This document shows positions 17,515 through 26,863 of a stretch of 64,000 bases of DNA, piece after piece. The DNA comes from Saprospiraceae bacterium (lineage in GTDB: Bacteria; Bacteroidota; Bacteroidia; Chitinophagales; Saprospiraceae). The notes beneath the pieces were generated by a model that saw only the letters and a list, made by a program, of their open reading frames with translations, did not search any database and was not told the DNA's origin. The first letter of the stretch is position 1; each line of letters begins with the position of its first letter. Location of the stretch: the NCBI GenBank assembly GCA_020629315.1, contig JAHDDO010000020.1, forward strand, positions 1 through 64,000. The letters run 5' to 3'. A program made the translations under genes and the position numbers.

Positions 17515-17522
17515 TATTTTTG
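17515..17522 (+). promoter_or_regulatory. Bacteroidota -7 element for the OmpA gene
   Basis: TATTTTTG is an exact TAnnTTTG match. It would place transcription start near 17529, just downstream of an in-frame upstream start at 17528, which supports the ATG at 17555 as the true start. No clear -33 TTTG was found. Confidence 0.4.
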
Positions 17523-17554
17523 TCTTAATGTATGTTTTCTTTAAAACCCTAAGT

Positions 17555-19108
17555 ATGAAAGCGCCAAGCTATACCATTTTATTATTCTCTGTACTCTTTT
17601 CAAGTTTGGGATTCTCCCAAAGCTATTTAATTGAAGGCTATACCTATGAAACGGGAAATAGAGGGTTTTTAAATCAAGTAGAAATAAAAGTAATGGATGC
17701 CATCTCTGGTCAAGAGGTGGGAACCGTTTATTCGGATCAGTCAGGGACATTTGTCATTGATGTACCAGGTCCTTCCAATTATAAGCTCATGGTTACAAAG
17801 AGCATGTTTGAGCCTATCACCTTAGACTTGAAGGTAGAAGAAGGAACGTTTAAATATTTTCCAAAATTTGAGATGCAACGATTGCCTGGTTATCGCTTTG
17901 AAATTACATTGGCAGAAAAGCGTCAATTTCCAGGAGCAACAGCTAATGCTATAAAAGGAGCTAGGATAGAAGTATATAATAATACAACGAAAACACCTGA
18001 GTTAGAACTGGTTGATTATGAACACCCAGAATTCGAAGTGAACTTACTCCAAGGCAATCATTATACTATATTGATTCGGAAAGATGGTTATTTAGCTAAA
18101 AGGTTAGAAGCCTATGTAAATGTAGAAGGATGTATTTTATGCTTTGAAGGTGTCGGTCAAGTCCAGCCAGGGGTAGCTGATAATTTAACGGATGGGAATC
18201 AATCAGGTGTTTTATTGGCCAATGTTGAAATGGATTCATTATTTACAGGTAAGACTATTGAAATTAATGACATCTATTATGAATTAAATAAATGGAATAT
18301 TACGAGCCGAGCTGAAGAAGAGTTAGATAAAGTAATAACGGTGCTTAAGGATAATCCACATGTGAAAATAGAGTTAGGATCACATACAGATGCAAGAGGG
18401 AAGTCAAACTATAATTTAGAACTTTCAGAAAAAAGAGCTAAATCAGCTGTTAAATATTTAGCGAGTAAAGGAGGGATTTCACCTGAAAGAATTGCTTCAA
18501 AAGGGTATGGTGAAACAGCCATTAAGAATAGATGCGTAGATGGAGTAGATTGTAGCGAGGAAGAACATGCAGCTAATCGAAGAACTGAACTAAAGATTCT
18601 TAACGTCGAAAAACAGGAAACGTTTAAAACCTTAGCGGTGATGAAACAGGAAGAGTTTATGGACGAACTTTTATTAGATATATATAGTGAAGGACAAATA
18701 AAGGTGGTTGGACAAGATACCATTGTTGATAAAACTAGTGACTTAGAAAAGGAAGAGGTAGTAAAAGAAGTCAAAAAGGCGGTTCCTTTATTTGGCGATC
18801 AAAAAGTAAATACGCAAGAACCAAAACGCGATGAAACCAAAGGTGATCCGGTAGAAATTCCTATAAATCAAATGACAGCAAATGGATATAAAATTGTAGT
18901 GAAGGAATCTAATGATCCAATAGGGGCAGATGATCCTTTGTATAATAGGCACCCAAACTTGATGGAGGTCATGCAAGATGGTGTATATCATTACTTGTTT
19001 GGTGACTTTACTTCTGATCAGGAATGCTTTAGTTTTCACAAAAACTTAAAAGCCATGTATCCAAATTCTTATGTAGTATTGCTGAAAGGAGGAGAAATCA
19101 TTAAATAA
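17555..19108 (+). CDS. OmpA-family peptidoglycan-binding outer-membrane protein
   Basis: A 517-residue envelope protein. It has a signal peptide (MKAPSYTILLFSVLFSSLGF), two N-terminal carboxypeptidase-regulatory-like beta-sandwich regions (VEIKVMDAISG..., then ARIEVYNNTTK...), and an OmpA C-like domain with IYYELNKWNI, GSHTDARGKSNYNLELSEKRA and ANRRTELKI, which binds meso-diaminopimelate in peptidoglycan. The final ~60 residues (VYHYLFGDFTSDQECFSFHK...) resemble a short SPOR-like or tail domain. The likely role is anchoring of the outer membrane or an envelope machine to the cell wall. It stands alone and is followed by a hairpin terminator. Confidence 0.85.
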   Translation: MKAPSYTILLFSVLFSSLGFSQSYLIEGYTYETGNRGFLNQVEIKVMDAISGQEVGTVYSDQSGTFVIDVPGPSNYKLMVTKSMFEPITLDLKVEEGTFKYFPKFEMQRLPGYRFEITLAEKRQFPGATANAIKGARIEVYNNTTKTPELELVDYEHPEFEVNLLQGNHYTILIRKDGYLAKRLEAYVNVEGCILCFEGVGQVQPGVADNLTDGNQSGVLLANVEMDSLFTGKTIEINDIYYELNKWNITSRAEEELDKVITVLKDNPHVKIELGSHTDARGKSNYNLELSEKRAKSAVKYLASKGGISPERIASKGYGETAIKNRCVDGVDCSEEEHAANRRTELKILNVEKQETFKTLAVMKQEEFMDELLLDIYSEGQIKVVGQDTIVDKTSDLEKEEVVKEVKKAVPLFGDQKVNTQEPKRDETKGDPVEIPINQMTANGYKIVVKESNDPIGADDPLYNRHPNLMEVMQDGVYHYLFGDFTSDQECFSFHKNLKAMYPNSYVVLLKGGEIIK

Positions 19109-19109
19109 A

Positions 19110-19144
19110 AAAGACCGAACTAGGTCCGGCCTTTCTTGGTTTTA
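19110..19144 (+). terminator. Imperfect hairpin terminator after the OmpA gene
   Basis: AAAGACCGAAC pairs with GGTCCGGCCTTT around a short TAG loop with two mismatches, followed by TCTTGGTTTT. It begins two bases after the stop codon. Confidence 0.5.
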
Positions 19145-19264
19145 ACAGTTACAAGTATGTAATCTATTAGAGCCAAATATTATGCCAATCTTTAATATGT
19201 AATTTCCGTTAATTACTATTGATTCACAATTATTATAGAGACATTTGCCAAGTAAGCAAATAGT

Positions 19265-19873
19265 ATGAATATCGTAGATGTAAGTTTTCAAGGTAGTTTT
19301 GAAAAACTAAACCAGTGCCCAGTGCATTATTTGCCAGAATTCGCTTTTGTCGGTCGGTCCAATGTTGGCAAATCATCATTGATTAATATGATAACCAACA
19401 AAAAGAGCATTGCACGGACTTCTTCTACTCCCGGTAAAACGCAACATCTTAACTTTTATCTAATTAATAAGTTGTGGTATTTAGTAGATCTACCAGGCTA
19501 TGGGTATGCTAAGGTTTCTAAGAAAATCAAGTCAGCATTTCCTAAGATGATTGAAGATTACCTCATAAACCGTCCTAATTTATTTTGTACATTTTTACTA
19601 TTAGATAGTCGGCATCCTTTACAAAAGAAGGATGAAGAAATGATAGAGTGGTTTGGAATGCACCACATTCCGTTTGTCATTGTCTATACCAAAATTGACA
19701 AAATGAAACCCACTAAAAAAATGGAAGGGATTGAGGCTATTCAAAGCAAACTATTAGAGAGTTGGGAAACCTTACCGAAAGAGTTTATAACAAGTTCAGA
19801 TACGCGTGAAGGTAAAGAAGAACTTCTTGTGTATCTTTCGGAATTAATTGATGCTTACGATCCAGAATATTGA
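19265..19873 (+). CDS. engB: Ribosome biogenesis GTPase EngB/YsxC
   Basis: A 202-residue GTPase of the YihA/YsxC group that assists large-subunit ribosome assembly. The G-motifs are visible: G1 GRSNVGKSS (30-38), G2 region STPGKTQHLNFY, G3 VDLPGYGYA, G4 TKIDK and a G5-like TSSDTREG. The ATG at 19265 gives the normal length. Its stop overlaps the TTG start of the following acyltransferase gene by four bases, so the two are translationally coupled. Confidence 0.95.
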   Translation: MNIVDVSFQGSFEKLNQCPVHYLPEFAFVGRSNVGKSSLINMITNKKSIARTSSTPGKTQHLNFYLINKLWYLVDLPGYGYAKVSKKIKSAFPKMIEDYLINRPNLFCTFLLLDSRHPLQKKDEEMIEWFGMHHIPFVIVYTKIDKMKPTKKMEGIEAIQSKLLESWETLPKEFITSSDTREGKEELLVYLSELIDAYDPEY

Positions 19874-21561
19874 GTGACCAAAAACCACATATAATTCCTG
19901 AGCTTGACCAATGGCCGATAACCCAATTTTCCTTGGATAAAGAAGCCTTTATACAAAGGCTTATTGAATACACCTTTAATAGAATTACGGTTCAACAAGG
20001 TTTGAATGTAGAGGAGGTTTTGGATCGTACTGTCTTTTTGGAAAACAAAAGAACGGCTAAAGGACGGTGGAAAGTAGATCCAGTAGATGAGAAAAATTTC
20101 TGGAAAAAAATTCGTAAAGAAATACGGGATGCGGGATTGTCAGAGACTAAAGATGATGATCTAAAATCGATTCTAAAACGGATTATCCACAGATATGCTG
20201 TTGAATTAGTAGGAAGTTTCCACCCTAAGACATTCAAGTTTGCTAGGAAATTTTTGAAAGTATTCTTTAAGCGACTTTACAACAAAAGGTCCTTCTTCAA
20301 AATTAAAAATCGGTATGGAAGTTTTGAAGAACTAACCAGTAGAATGGAGGTCACTGGATATGTTCAAGAACTGCGAGAACTATTTAAGAAAGGCACGGTG
20401 GTCGTTGTACCTACTCACTTTACCAATTTAGATTCTATTCAAATCGGCTATGCTATTGATACCTTAGTAGGAGTGCCTGCTTTTATTTATGGAGCTGGTT
20501 TAAATCTTTACAATAATGAATTAATAGCCTATTATATGAATAGGTTAGGAACATATCGAGTAGATCGAAGAAAAAAAAATAGGGTATATATTGAGACTCT
20601 AAAATGCATGAATACTCTTTCACTCATTGAAGGGTTAAACAATCTATTTTTCCCTGGAGGAACAAGATCTCGATCCGGAGCTACGGAAAGTTCACTGAAG
20701 TTAGGCTTGTTAAATTCAGTGGTTGAATCTCAACGATATTGCATTCAGCAAAATATTGATCAAAAGATATTTATATTCCCACTCATCACTAGCTATCCGA
20801 GTGTACTAGATGCTGGGGCACTTATACATGATTACTTACGTGGATTTGGTAAAGAGAAATATAATACCGCAAGGAAACAGTACTCTTTCTTTAAAATTTT
20901 CTTTAGCTATCTCAGAAAGACCAGAAATAGATCCAATTATGTGGTTATGAATTTTGGAAAGCCGATGGATGTTTTCGGGAATGATCTAACTGAAGAAGGA
21001 GACAGTATCGATAAGAACGGTAATAAAGTAAAGATCTCCGAATATTTTAAAGGTTTAGAAGGCTACGATACAAAAGTCCAACGAGAATATGTCTACACTA
21101 AGAAATTAGCAAACCGCTTACTACACTCGTTTAAAACAGAGAGGATAGTATTGGCTACCAGTATTGTCGCATTTGTAGCTTTTAGAAGTATCCTTAAGAA
21201 TGAAAAGGAAGAAGACATTTTCAACCTATTACGGATGCCTGCAAAAATGGTAAAGATCCCCTTGAAAGGGCTCGTCCAGAATTGTGAAATGCTGCTTTCG
21301 AAGCTGCAAGATATGGAAATGCATGGCGACCTTATTTTACACAAAGACTTGACCGATGATGTTAACCAAATCATTGAGGAAGGAATTAAACATTTAGGGG
21401 TCTACCATATTGAATCACCATTAAAATTTATTAATAAACAAACATTGGGAACAGAAAGCCTGAATTTGTTATTCTATTACCATAATCAACTCAGTGGCTA
21501 CGAAATAGAAAGTTGGTTTGATGAACATTATATTTCTAACCATCTAGTGAATCAAGAATAA
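19870..21561 (+). CDS. 1-acylglycerol/glycerol-3-phosphate acyltransferase-like protein
   Basis: A 563-residue protein with an acyltransferase core. PTHFTNLDSI supplies the HX4D catalytic motif, YRVDRRKK and FFPGGTRSRSG supply the substrate-binding blocks. It is longer than PlsC, with about 150 N-terminal and 200 C-terminal residues around the core, recalling PlsB-type organisation. The role is phospholipid or related lipid acylation at the inner membrane. The start is TTG within the engB stop (TTGA overlap), and the exonuclease begins directly after its stop. Proximity to engB suggests an operon, not a functional link. Exact acceptor specificity is not determinable. Confidence 0.78.
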   Translation: MSDQKPHIIPELDQWPITQFSLDKEAFIQRLIEYTFNRITVQQGLNVEEVLDRTVFLENKRTAKGRWKVDPVDEKNFWKKIRKEIRDAGLSETKDDDLKSILKRIIHRYAVELVGSFHPKTFKFARKFLKVFFKRLYNKRSFFKIKNRYGSFEELTSRMEVTGYVQELRELFKKGTVVVVPTHFTNLDSIQIGYAIDTLVGVPAFIYGAGLNLYNNELIAYYMNRLGTYRVDRRKKNRVYIETLKCMNTLSLIEGLNNLFFPGGTRSRSGATESSLKLGLLNSVVESQRYCIQQNIDQKIFIFPLITSYPSVLDAGALIHDYLRGFGKEKYNTARKQYSFFKIFFSYLRKTRNRSNYVVMNFGKPMDVFGNDLTEEGDSIDKNGNKVKISEYFKGLEGYDTKVQREYVYTKKLANRLLHSFKTERIVLATSIVAFVAFRSILKNEKEEDIFNLLRMPAKMVKIPLKGLVQNCEMLLSKLQDMEMHGDLILHKDLTDDVNQIIEEGIKHLGVYHIESPLKFINKQTLGTESLNLLFYYHNQLSGYEIESWFDEHYISNHLVNQE

Positions 21562-22104
21562 GTGCATTTTATAGTTTACGATTTAGAAGCAACCTGTTGG
21601 AGAGGTAGACCACCCCATGGGCACAATGAAGTTATTGAAATTGGGGCCGTGAAAGTGAATAGATATGGTGAGGTATTAGGAAGTTTTGAGCGTTTTATAA
21701 AACCCAAAGTAAATCCAATATTATCCTCCTTTTGTAAACAACTTACTAGTATAAGTCAAGAGCAAGTAGATGGTGCAAGACATTTTCCTCAAGTCGCCGA
21801 AGAGTTTAAAGAATGGATCGATATCTACGATTCGGAATATGTCTTAAGCTCTTGGGGTGGATTTGATAAAAATCTCCTTGCTAATGATTGTGATTTGCAT
21901 AGAGTGGAAAAAGAATGGTTAGATCCACATATAAATATTAAGAAACAATATCATGATAATAAGGGAATTGATATACATTCTGGTTTAAAAGCGACAGTGA
22001 AAAAGGAAGGCTTTGAATTTACGGGAATTCACCATAGAGCTATTTCAGACGCGGAGAATTTAGCTAAGATTGTGATCAAATATATAGACGAATGGCTCTA
22101 TTAA
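21562..22104 (+). CDS. DEDDh 3'-5' exonuclease (ERI-1/KapD-like)
   Basis: A 180-residue exonuclease domain protein. The DEDDh residues are D7 and E9 (VYDLEAT), D102 (GGFDKNLL), H158 and D163 (HHRAISDAENLA). The family acts on single-stranded or structured RNA 3' ends, and the arrangement is of the ERI1-like subgroup. The start is GTG immediately after the acyltransferase TAA, so the gene is the third of the engB operon. The substrate is unknown. Confidence 0.85.
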   Translation: MHFIVYDLEATCWRGRPPHGHNEVIEIGAVKVNRYGEVLGSFERFIKPKVNPILSSFCKQLTSISQEQVDGARHFPQVAEEFKEWIDIYDSEYVLSSWGGFDKNLLANDCDLHRVEKEWLDPHINIKKQYHDNKGIDIHSGLKATVKKEGFEFTGIHHRAISDAENLAKIVIKYIDEWLY

Positions 22105-22192
22105 TCTTAAAAATTCATTAATCTATCGAAATCGGGGCACAAACAGAGCCGTCAAAACATTATAGTAGTAACATTACACAAAAAAGCGTAAC

Positions 22193-22909
22193 ATGAAAAT
22201 CAAATTAACGGTATTAACCTTCTTATTTGCCTTTACATCTTTTCTAACAGCACAAGATGCATTGGATTCTGGCATGATAAAAATGGAGATTACAAATGTA
22301 GCTTCTGAAGACGAATCTATAGCAGCAGGTATGGAGATGTTAAAGGGCACAGAAACTAGCTATTACTTCAATAAAGAAAAGTCATTGGTAAAAGCAAACA
22401 TGATGGGCGGTATGATGGAGATGAATACACTCGTGAATAACGAAGATGAGTTTGTAACATTCACCATGAATATGATGGGCCAAAAGATGCTAGTGGAGAG
22501 TACTAAAGAAGAGCGTGATGCTCAACAAGCTAAAGCGGGTGAAATGCCTGATATGTCTGACTTTGAAATCACTTATGATGAAGAAGATACTAAAGAGATT
22601 CTGGGGTATAACTGCTTCAAGGCTAATGTAGTGAATGAAGAAAATGATTTCAACTTCATAATGTATGTCACTGAAGATATTAAAGCATCAAATAAAATGA
22701 TCCAAGGTCTACAAGAGTTAGATATCAGAGGATTTCCTCTAGAATACATGATGGACATGGCTCAGATGCAAATGACATATACAGCAACAGAGGTATCAGA
22801 GAAAGTGTCGGATGACGTGTTTGCCATTGATACCGAAGGATACAAAAAAATGACCTTTGAAGAATTCATGGAGACCATGGGTTCAATGGGTGGAGGCATG
22901 GGTTTCTAA
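22193..22909 (+). CDS. Exported DUF4412-like protein, Met/Gly-rich
   Basis: A 238-residue protein with a signal peptide (MKIKLTVLTFLFAFTSFLTAQ) and a DUF4412-like body: SYYFNKEKSLVKANMMGGMME, then a KEILGYNCFKA segment and an IMYVTEDI strand, ending in a Met/Gly tail (MGSMGGGMGF). The many methionines are unusual and could contact a metal, but this is speculation. It is a probable periplasmic or outer-membrane protein of unknown role. It stands alone and is closed by a strong terminator. Confidence 0.65.
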   Translation: MKIKLTVLTFLFAFTSFLTAQDALDSGMIKMEITNVASEDESIAAGMEMLKGTETSYYFNKEKSLVKANMMGGMMEMNTLVNNEDEFVTFTMNMMGQKMLVESTKEERDAQQAKAGEMPDMSDFEITYDEEDTKEILGYNCFKANVVNEENDFNFIMYVTEDIKASNKMIQGLQELDIRGFPLEYMMDMAQMQMTYTATEVSEKVSDDVFAIDTEGYKKMTFEEFMETMGSMGGGMGF

Positions 22910-22935
22910 ACCTTGTCTACAATATAAAAACTCTT

Positions 22936-22969
22936 AAGGCTGGTCATTTGACTAGCCTTTTTTGTTTTT
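22936..22969 (+). terminator. Rho-independent terminator
   Basis: AAGGCT-G-GTC (22936-22945), loop ATTT, GAC-T-AGCCTT (22950-22959) form a 10-position stem with one G-T pair, followed by a T-rich run to 22969. It closes the DUF4412 gene. Confidence 0.85.
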
Positions 22970-23003
22970 ACTCCTTAGATTAGAGTAAAAACAGACACGC
23001 ATC

Positions 23004-23489
23004 ATGAAGAGAACACAACTACTTTATATTTTACCCTTTTTGTTGTTGATAAGTTCGTGTAAAACGGCGAAGCAGCAAGCAGCCTATAAAGTTCATTCTG
23101 AAACACTACAGAACTTAACATCCATCAATGTTCCATTAGATGCAAAGATTGATGGTCTGGCAAATACAATGATTTCAATTTTGGAGGAATCATTGGTGTA
23201 TAGCTCGCCCAAAAAAACGTATAAGTATATAGCTAGTTTTACCAAAAAAAATAAAAGTGTTCTGGAGACGCTAACTGATCAAATCCATGGTGAGTTAGCT
23301 AATCAGGATATTGCCGAAGCTGCCACATTTTTCTTGAGCCTGAGCAATAAGGATTACTTACCCAAGCTTCGGGACCTTGTACTACAACTAGAAAATCGCC
23401 TAGGTAATAAAATGAAAACCTTTCGTGTTATCAATGACTTTATGAAGGTTTTCAAAGCAAAAAGCTTGTTGGATAACCTTTTGAATTAA
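23004..23489 (+). CDS. Small lipoprotein, unknown function
   Basis: A 161-residue lipoprotein with signal sequence MKRTQLLYILPFLLLISSC (lipobox ISSC). The rest is predicted largely helical, with the charged SFTKKNKSVLETLTDQIHGEL region and a hydrophobic C-terminus. I do not recognise a family. It follows the terminator at 22936-22969, so it has its own promoter, and it precedes the sigma-factor operon by about 116 bp. Confidence 0.6.
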   Translation: MKRTQLLYILPFLLLISSCKTAKQQAAYKVHSETLQNLTSINVPLDAKIDGLANTMISILEESLVYSSPKKTYKYIASFTKKNKSVLETLTDQIHGELANQDIAEAATFFLSLSNKDYLPKLRDLVLQLENRLGNKMKTFRVINDFMKVFKAKSLLDNLLN

Positions 23490-23605
23490 AATTTTATCAA
23501 AAGACGCAACGTTTTTGCAACAGCTTATACTATAGTAGGTAAAGGCTAGTATTTAGCCACAATTTTCAAAAGACTGGATTCTTGTTCAGTCAAAACTTAA
23601 GAAGT

Positions 23606-26287
23606 ATGAAGTATTTTAACAGTCTCTCAATTTTTATTCTGTTAAGCTCCCTAATATTATTTGTTGGTTGTGGAAAAGATGTCATCGAAGAATCTGGTGA
23701 CTCTACCCAAATAACAAGCACACCTTATGATGATGCCTTGGTCAGTTTTGAAGGATTAGTCGTCGACAAGAACGGCGCACCCATTCAAGGTGCATTGATC
23801 AGATCAGGTCTGGCCACTATTCTTACAGATGACTTTGGCTATTTCAAGCTTGAAAATGTCGACGCTAAGCAGTCAAGTGCTTATGTGGAGGTGGAAAAAG
23901 ATGGATTTCTAAAGACCTTTAAGCATGTTTCTGCCAAAGAAGGTGCAACAGGTTATACGAAAATTAGAATGGTGCCTTTTGCATTGACAGAGACTATTGC
24001 CAGCTCTACAGGTGGTGTGGTCAACTTTAATGGTGGTGCAACGGTCAGTTTTCCAGAAAACGCATTTATAAACAGCGCTGGCCAAAACTATACTGGTGAT
24101 GTAGAGGTATATGCGTATTGGATGGATCCTACAAGTGATCGATTGACCGAAGAAATGCCTGGGGATTTGCGAGGCATTAATGATACTGAGCAATACCTTC
24201 AACTAAGTACCTATGGTATGGTATCCGTTGAATTAAGATCAGCAGCGGGAGAAGAATTAAACTTAGCAGAAGGCAAATCTGCTACAGTGGTATTTCCTCT
24301 TCCAGATGAAATAAATGGAGTCGCTCCTGAGAGTATACCTCTTTGGTCCTTTAATGAAGGAAGCGGATTTTGGGAACAAGAAGGTGAAGCACAAAAAGAT
24401 GGCAACCAATATGTTGCATCAGTAAGCCATTTTTCTTTTTGGAATTGTGATGCACCCTTCCCAGTCGTAGAGTTTGAAATTTGTGTAAGGAATGAGGATG
24501 GCGCTCCAATACCAAACTTCCAAATAAGAATTTGTGCTGAAGGAGTTAGTAACGCAGGTTATGGCTGGACAGACGATAGAGGATGTGCAAGCGGCAAAAT
24601 ACCTGAAGGAAAATTACTAACCATTAAGTATACAGACCAATGTGGAAATGATGTAGAGTTAGAAGAAATAGGCCCTTTTTACGAGGCAACGAATATAGGA
24701 GTAACGATCCTAAATAATGACCAATATTTATACACCTTAGAAGGACAGCTTGTCGGTTGTATGGGTAGCGCATTGAATGATGCTTACCTAGTCGTGACCA
24801 CTGGCGATGATTATTTCACAGTCCAAATAGATGAAAATGGCAATTTCTCCCATGTATTCTCTAAGTGTGATGATAATCAAATATCAATTGTAGCTTTTGA
24901 TAGAGAAAACCTGTATGTCTCTGACGAAATCATAATCACAGAATTTGGAGACCAGATTTTAGATTTGGGTATGGTTGAAGTTTGTGAAGAGTCTATAGAA
25001 GAGTTTATTCGATTCACTATTGAAGGTACAGATGAAGTACTAATACTAGACCCAGATGCTTGGATATTTCCGGGTGACAAAACGGTTCTAGGTGGTATTC
25101 AAGATGGCACTAATTTTTCTGCGAATATCCAATTTGACGGTATTGTAGCTGGAAATTATCAACCGACGTCTTTCAACTTCATATCTCAAGGACAGGTTGC
25201 CTGTCTGGATAATTGTAACGACTCATCGGTTGATCTCAATGATGTGGTTGTTGTAGGTGAGTATATCACGGGTGCCTTTGAAGTATTTGGTGAAGGACCT
25301 GGTGGGAATTTGATTCCAGTTACTGGAAGCTTTAGAATATTGGTGGATGGTGAGGCAAGTTTTGGGTCTATTAGTGGAAAGGTATTTCTAGATGAAGGTC
25401 TAGATGGAAGTAGTGCTGGTGATATAAATCTGGAAGAAGTGCCCGTTCGACTCATATCAAGCACAGGCGAGTTTTTCCCTCCTGTAATTTTTCCTGATGG
25501 TAATTATGCATTTGAAGATCTTTCCCCTGGAACTTATGAAGTATGGGTAACGCTAGATTCGTTAATGCTTAATGTATCTCCTAAAGATCAAACAGGTGAT
25601 GATATGGATAGTGACTTTGGAGAAGACCTTATTTCCGATCCATATGTAATTACGAATGCAGGTGAGATGTATTCCAATGTCGATGCTGGTGTGTACTCAG
25701 ATATGAATTGTTTTGCTTTCGGGGAAGGCTGCGATAATTGGGATTGTTATGTATTTGTACAAACTACCGGAGGCTTTGGTCCATATGAATATTTATGGGA
25801 TTTTGGAGCAACCACAGAAACGGCTAATTGCCCAGGAACTAGTGATGAGTATGCTGTTACAGTTACTGATAGATATGGCCAAACGTGCAATACTTCAACT
25901 TTTGTAGAGAATTTCCCAGCCTATTTTGAAGGTCGGGCATGGCAAGACTTAAATGGTGATAATATTTACCAAGATGATGAACCTGGTTTAGCAGGATTGG
26001 AAGTTAATTTATATGAAGGTTGGTCTCCGGACCAACCAGCGTTTACAGTGACGACTAGTAATAATGGCCAATACAGTTTTGAGTATTGGGGCGGTGGGAA
26101 TATGTTCATCACATTTGAGGCACCAGATGGTATGGTTCCAGTTGAGAAAGGAGCTTTCAATAATTTCTTGGATAGCCATATACAATCAGACACATTCTCT
26201 TTAGAACCGATCACGCATGCAACCGATGAGTTTGAAGTTTACAATTGTGGTTGGTATGGTGTAAATGCTGGATTTAGAGAACAGTAA
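23606..26287 (+). CDS. Large surface lipoprotein with carboxypeptidase-regulatory and SdrD/B-like repeats
   Basis: An 893-residue lipoprotein. The start at 23606 gives MKYFNSLSIFILLSSLILF and lipobox VGC; eight extra in-frame residues upstream are rejected. A carboxypeptidase regulatory-like domain (FEGLVVDKNGAPIQGALIRSG) comes first, then several beta-sandwich segments, then two SdrD-B-like domains: SGKVFLDEGLDGSSAGD and GRAWQDLNGDNIYQDDEPGL with Gly-Asp calcium-type loops. It is probably an outer-membrane-tethered, surface-exposed structural protein. It is the first gene of an operon with an ECF sigma factor 9 bp after its stop, so it may be the envelope component regulated with or by that sigma factor. 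Confidence 0.75.
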   Translation: MKYFNSLSIFILLSSLILFVGCGKDVIEESGDSTQITSTPYDDALVSFEGLVVDKNGAPIQGALIRSGLATILTDDFGYFKLENVDAKQSSAYVEVEKDGFLKTFKHVSAKEGATGYTKIRMVPFALTETIASSTGGVVNFNGGATVSFPENAFINSAGQNYTGDVEVYAYWMDPTSDRLTEEMPGDLRGINDTEQYLQLSTYGMVSVELRSAAGEELNLAEGKSATVVFPLPDEINGVAPESIPLWSFNEGSGFWEQEGEAQKDGNQYVASVSHFSFWNCDAPFPVVEFEICVRNEDGAPIPNFQIRICAEGVSNAGYGWTDDRGCASGKIPEGKLLTIKYTDQCGNDVELEEIGPFYEATNIGVTILNNDQYLYTLEGQLVGCMGSALNDAYLVVTTGDDYFTVQIDENGNFSHVFSKCDDNQISIVAFDRENLYVSDEIIITEFGDQILDLGMVEVCEESIEEFIRFTIEGTDEVLILDPDAWIFPGDKTVLGGIQDGTNFSANIQFDGIVAGNYQPTSFNFISQGQVACLDNCNDSSVDLNDVVVVGEYITGAFEVFGEGPGGNLIPVTGSFRILVDGEASFGSISGKVFLDEGLDGSSAGDINLEEVPVRLISSTGEFFPPVIFPDGNYAFEDLSPGTYEVWVTLDSLMLNVSPKDQTGDDMDSDFGEDLISDPYVITNAGEMYSNVDAGVYSDMNCFAFGEGCDNWDCYVFVQTTGGFGPYEYLWDFGATTETANCPGTSDEYAVTVTDRYGQTCNTSTFVENFPAYFEGRAWQDLNGDNIYQDDEPGLAGLEVNLYEGWSPDQPAFTVTTSNNGQYSFEYWGGGNMFITFEAPDGMVPVEKGAFNNFLDSHIQSDTFSLEPITHATDEFEVYNCGWYGVNAGFREQ

Positions 26288-26296
26288 GAAATAACA

Positions 26297-26863
26297 TTGA
26301 ACGAAGGACACAACATAACTCAAGTTCTAGAAGGAATCCTCAAAGGGGATCGCAAATCTCAACGGTTGCTTCTTAGCCTGTATGCAGATAAGCTATATGC
26401 AGTGAGCTTGCGTTATGTTCGTGCTCCAGAAATTGCACAAGAAGTTGTGCAAGATACATTTATAAAAGTGTTTAAAGCCGCCGGAAATTTTGATCCAGAA
26501 AAAGGATCTTTTGATGGTTGGATTCGAAAGATCGCAATACATATAGCCCTTCGTTATTTAAATAAGAAGCAGATCAAGCTGAGCTTATTAGAGGAGCAGA
26601 CAGCGGAAGATCCAGGTATGGATCCCGAGATTATTCAAAAATTAGATAATGAAGAACTAATGCACTATGTAATGGATCTACCAGAAGGGTACAGACAAGT
26701 ATTTAACCTTTATGTGATTGAAGGATATTCTCATAAGGAAATTGCGAAAATGTTAGGCATAAAAGAAGTGTCTTCAAGGTCAAACCTTTCAAGAGCTAAG
26801 GATATATTAAGAAAATCATTACTGACCCACAATACCTATAAGTCATGGGCAACAGCGAGATAA
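26297..26863 (+). CDS. ECF-type RNA polymerase sigma factor
   Basis: A 188-residue sigma-70 factor of the ECF class. Region 2 includes YADKLYAVSLRYVRAPEIAQEVVQDTFIKVF and GWIRKIAIHIALRYL; region 4 includes LPEGYRQVFNLYVIEGYSHKEIAKMLGI with the helix-turn-helix. The start is TTG, 9 bp after the lipoprotein stop. Its 3' end overlaps the following membrane protein by 19 bp, a classical sigma / anti-sigma coupling. Confidence 0.92.
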   Translation: MNEGHNITQVLEGILKGDRKSQRLLLSLYADKLYAVSLRYVRAPEIAQEVVQDTFIKVFKAAGNFDPEKGSFDGWIRKIAIHIALRYLNKKQIKLSLLEEQTAEDPGMDPEIIQKLDNEELMHYVMDLPEGYRQVFNLYVIEGYSHKEIAKMLGIKEVSSRSNLSRAKDILRKSLLTHNTYKSWATAR

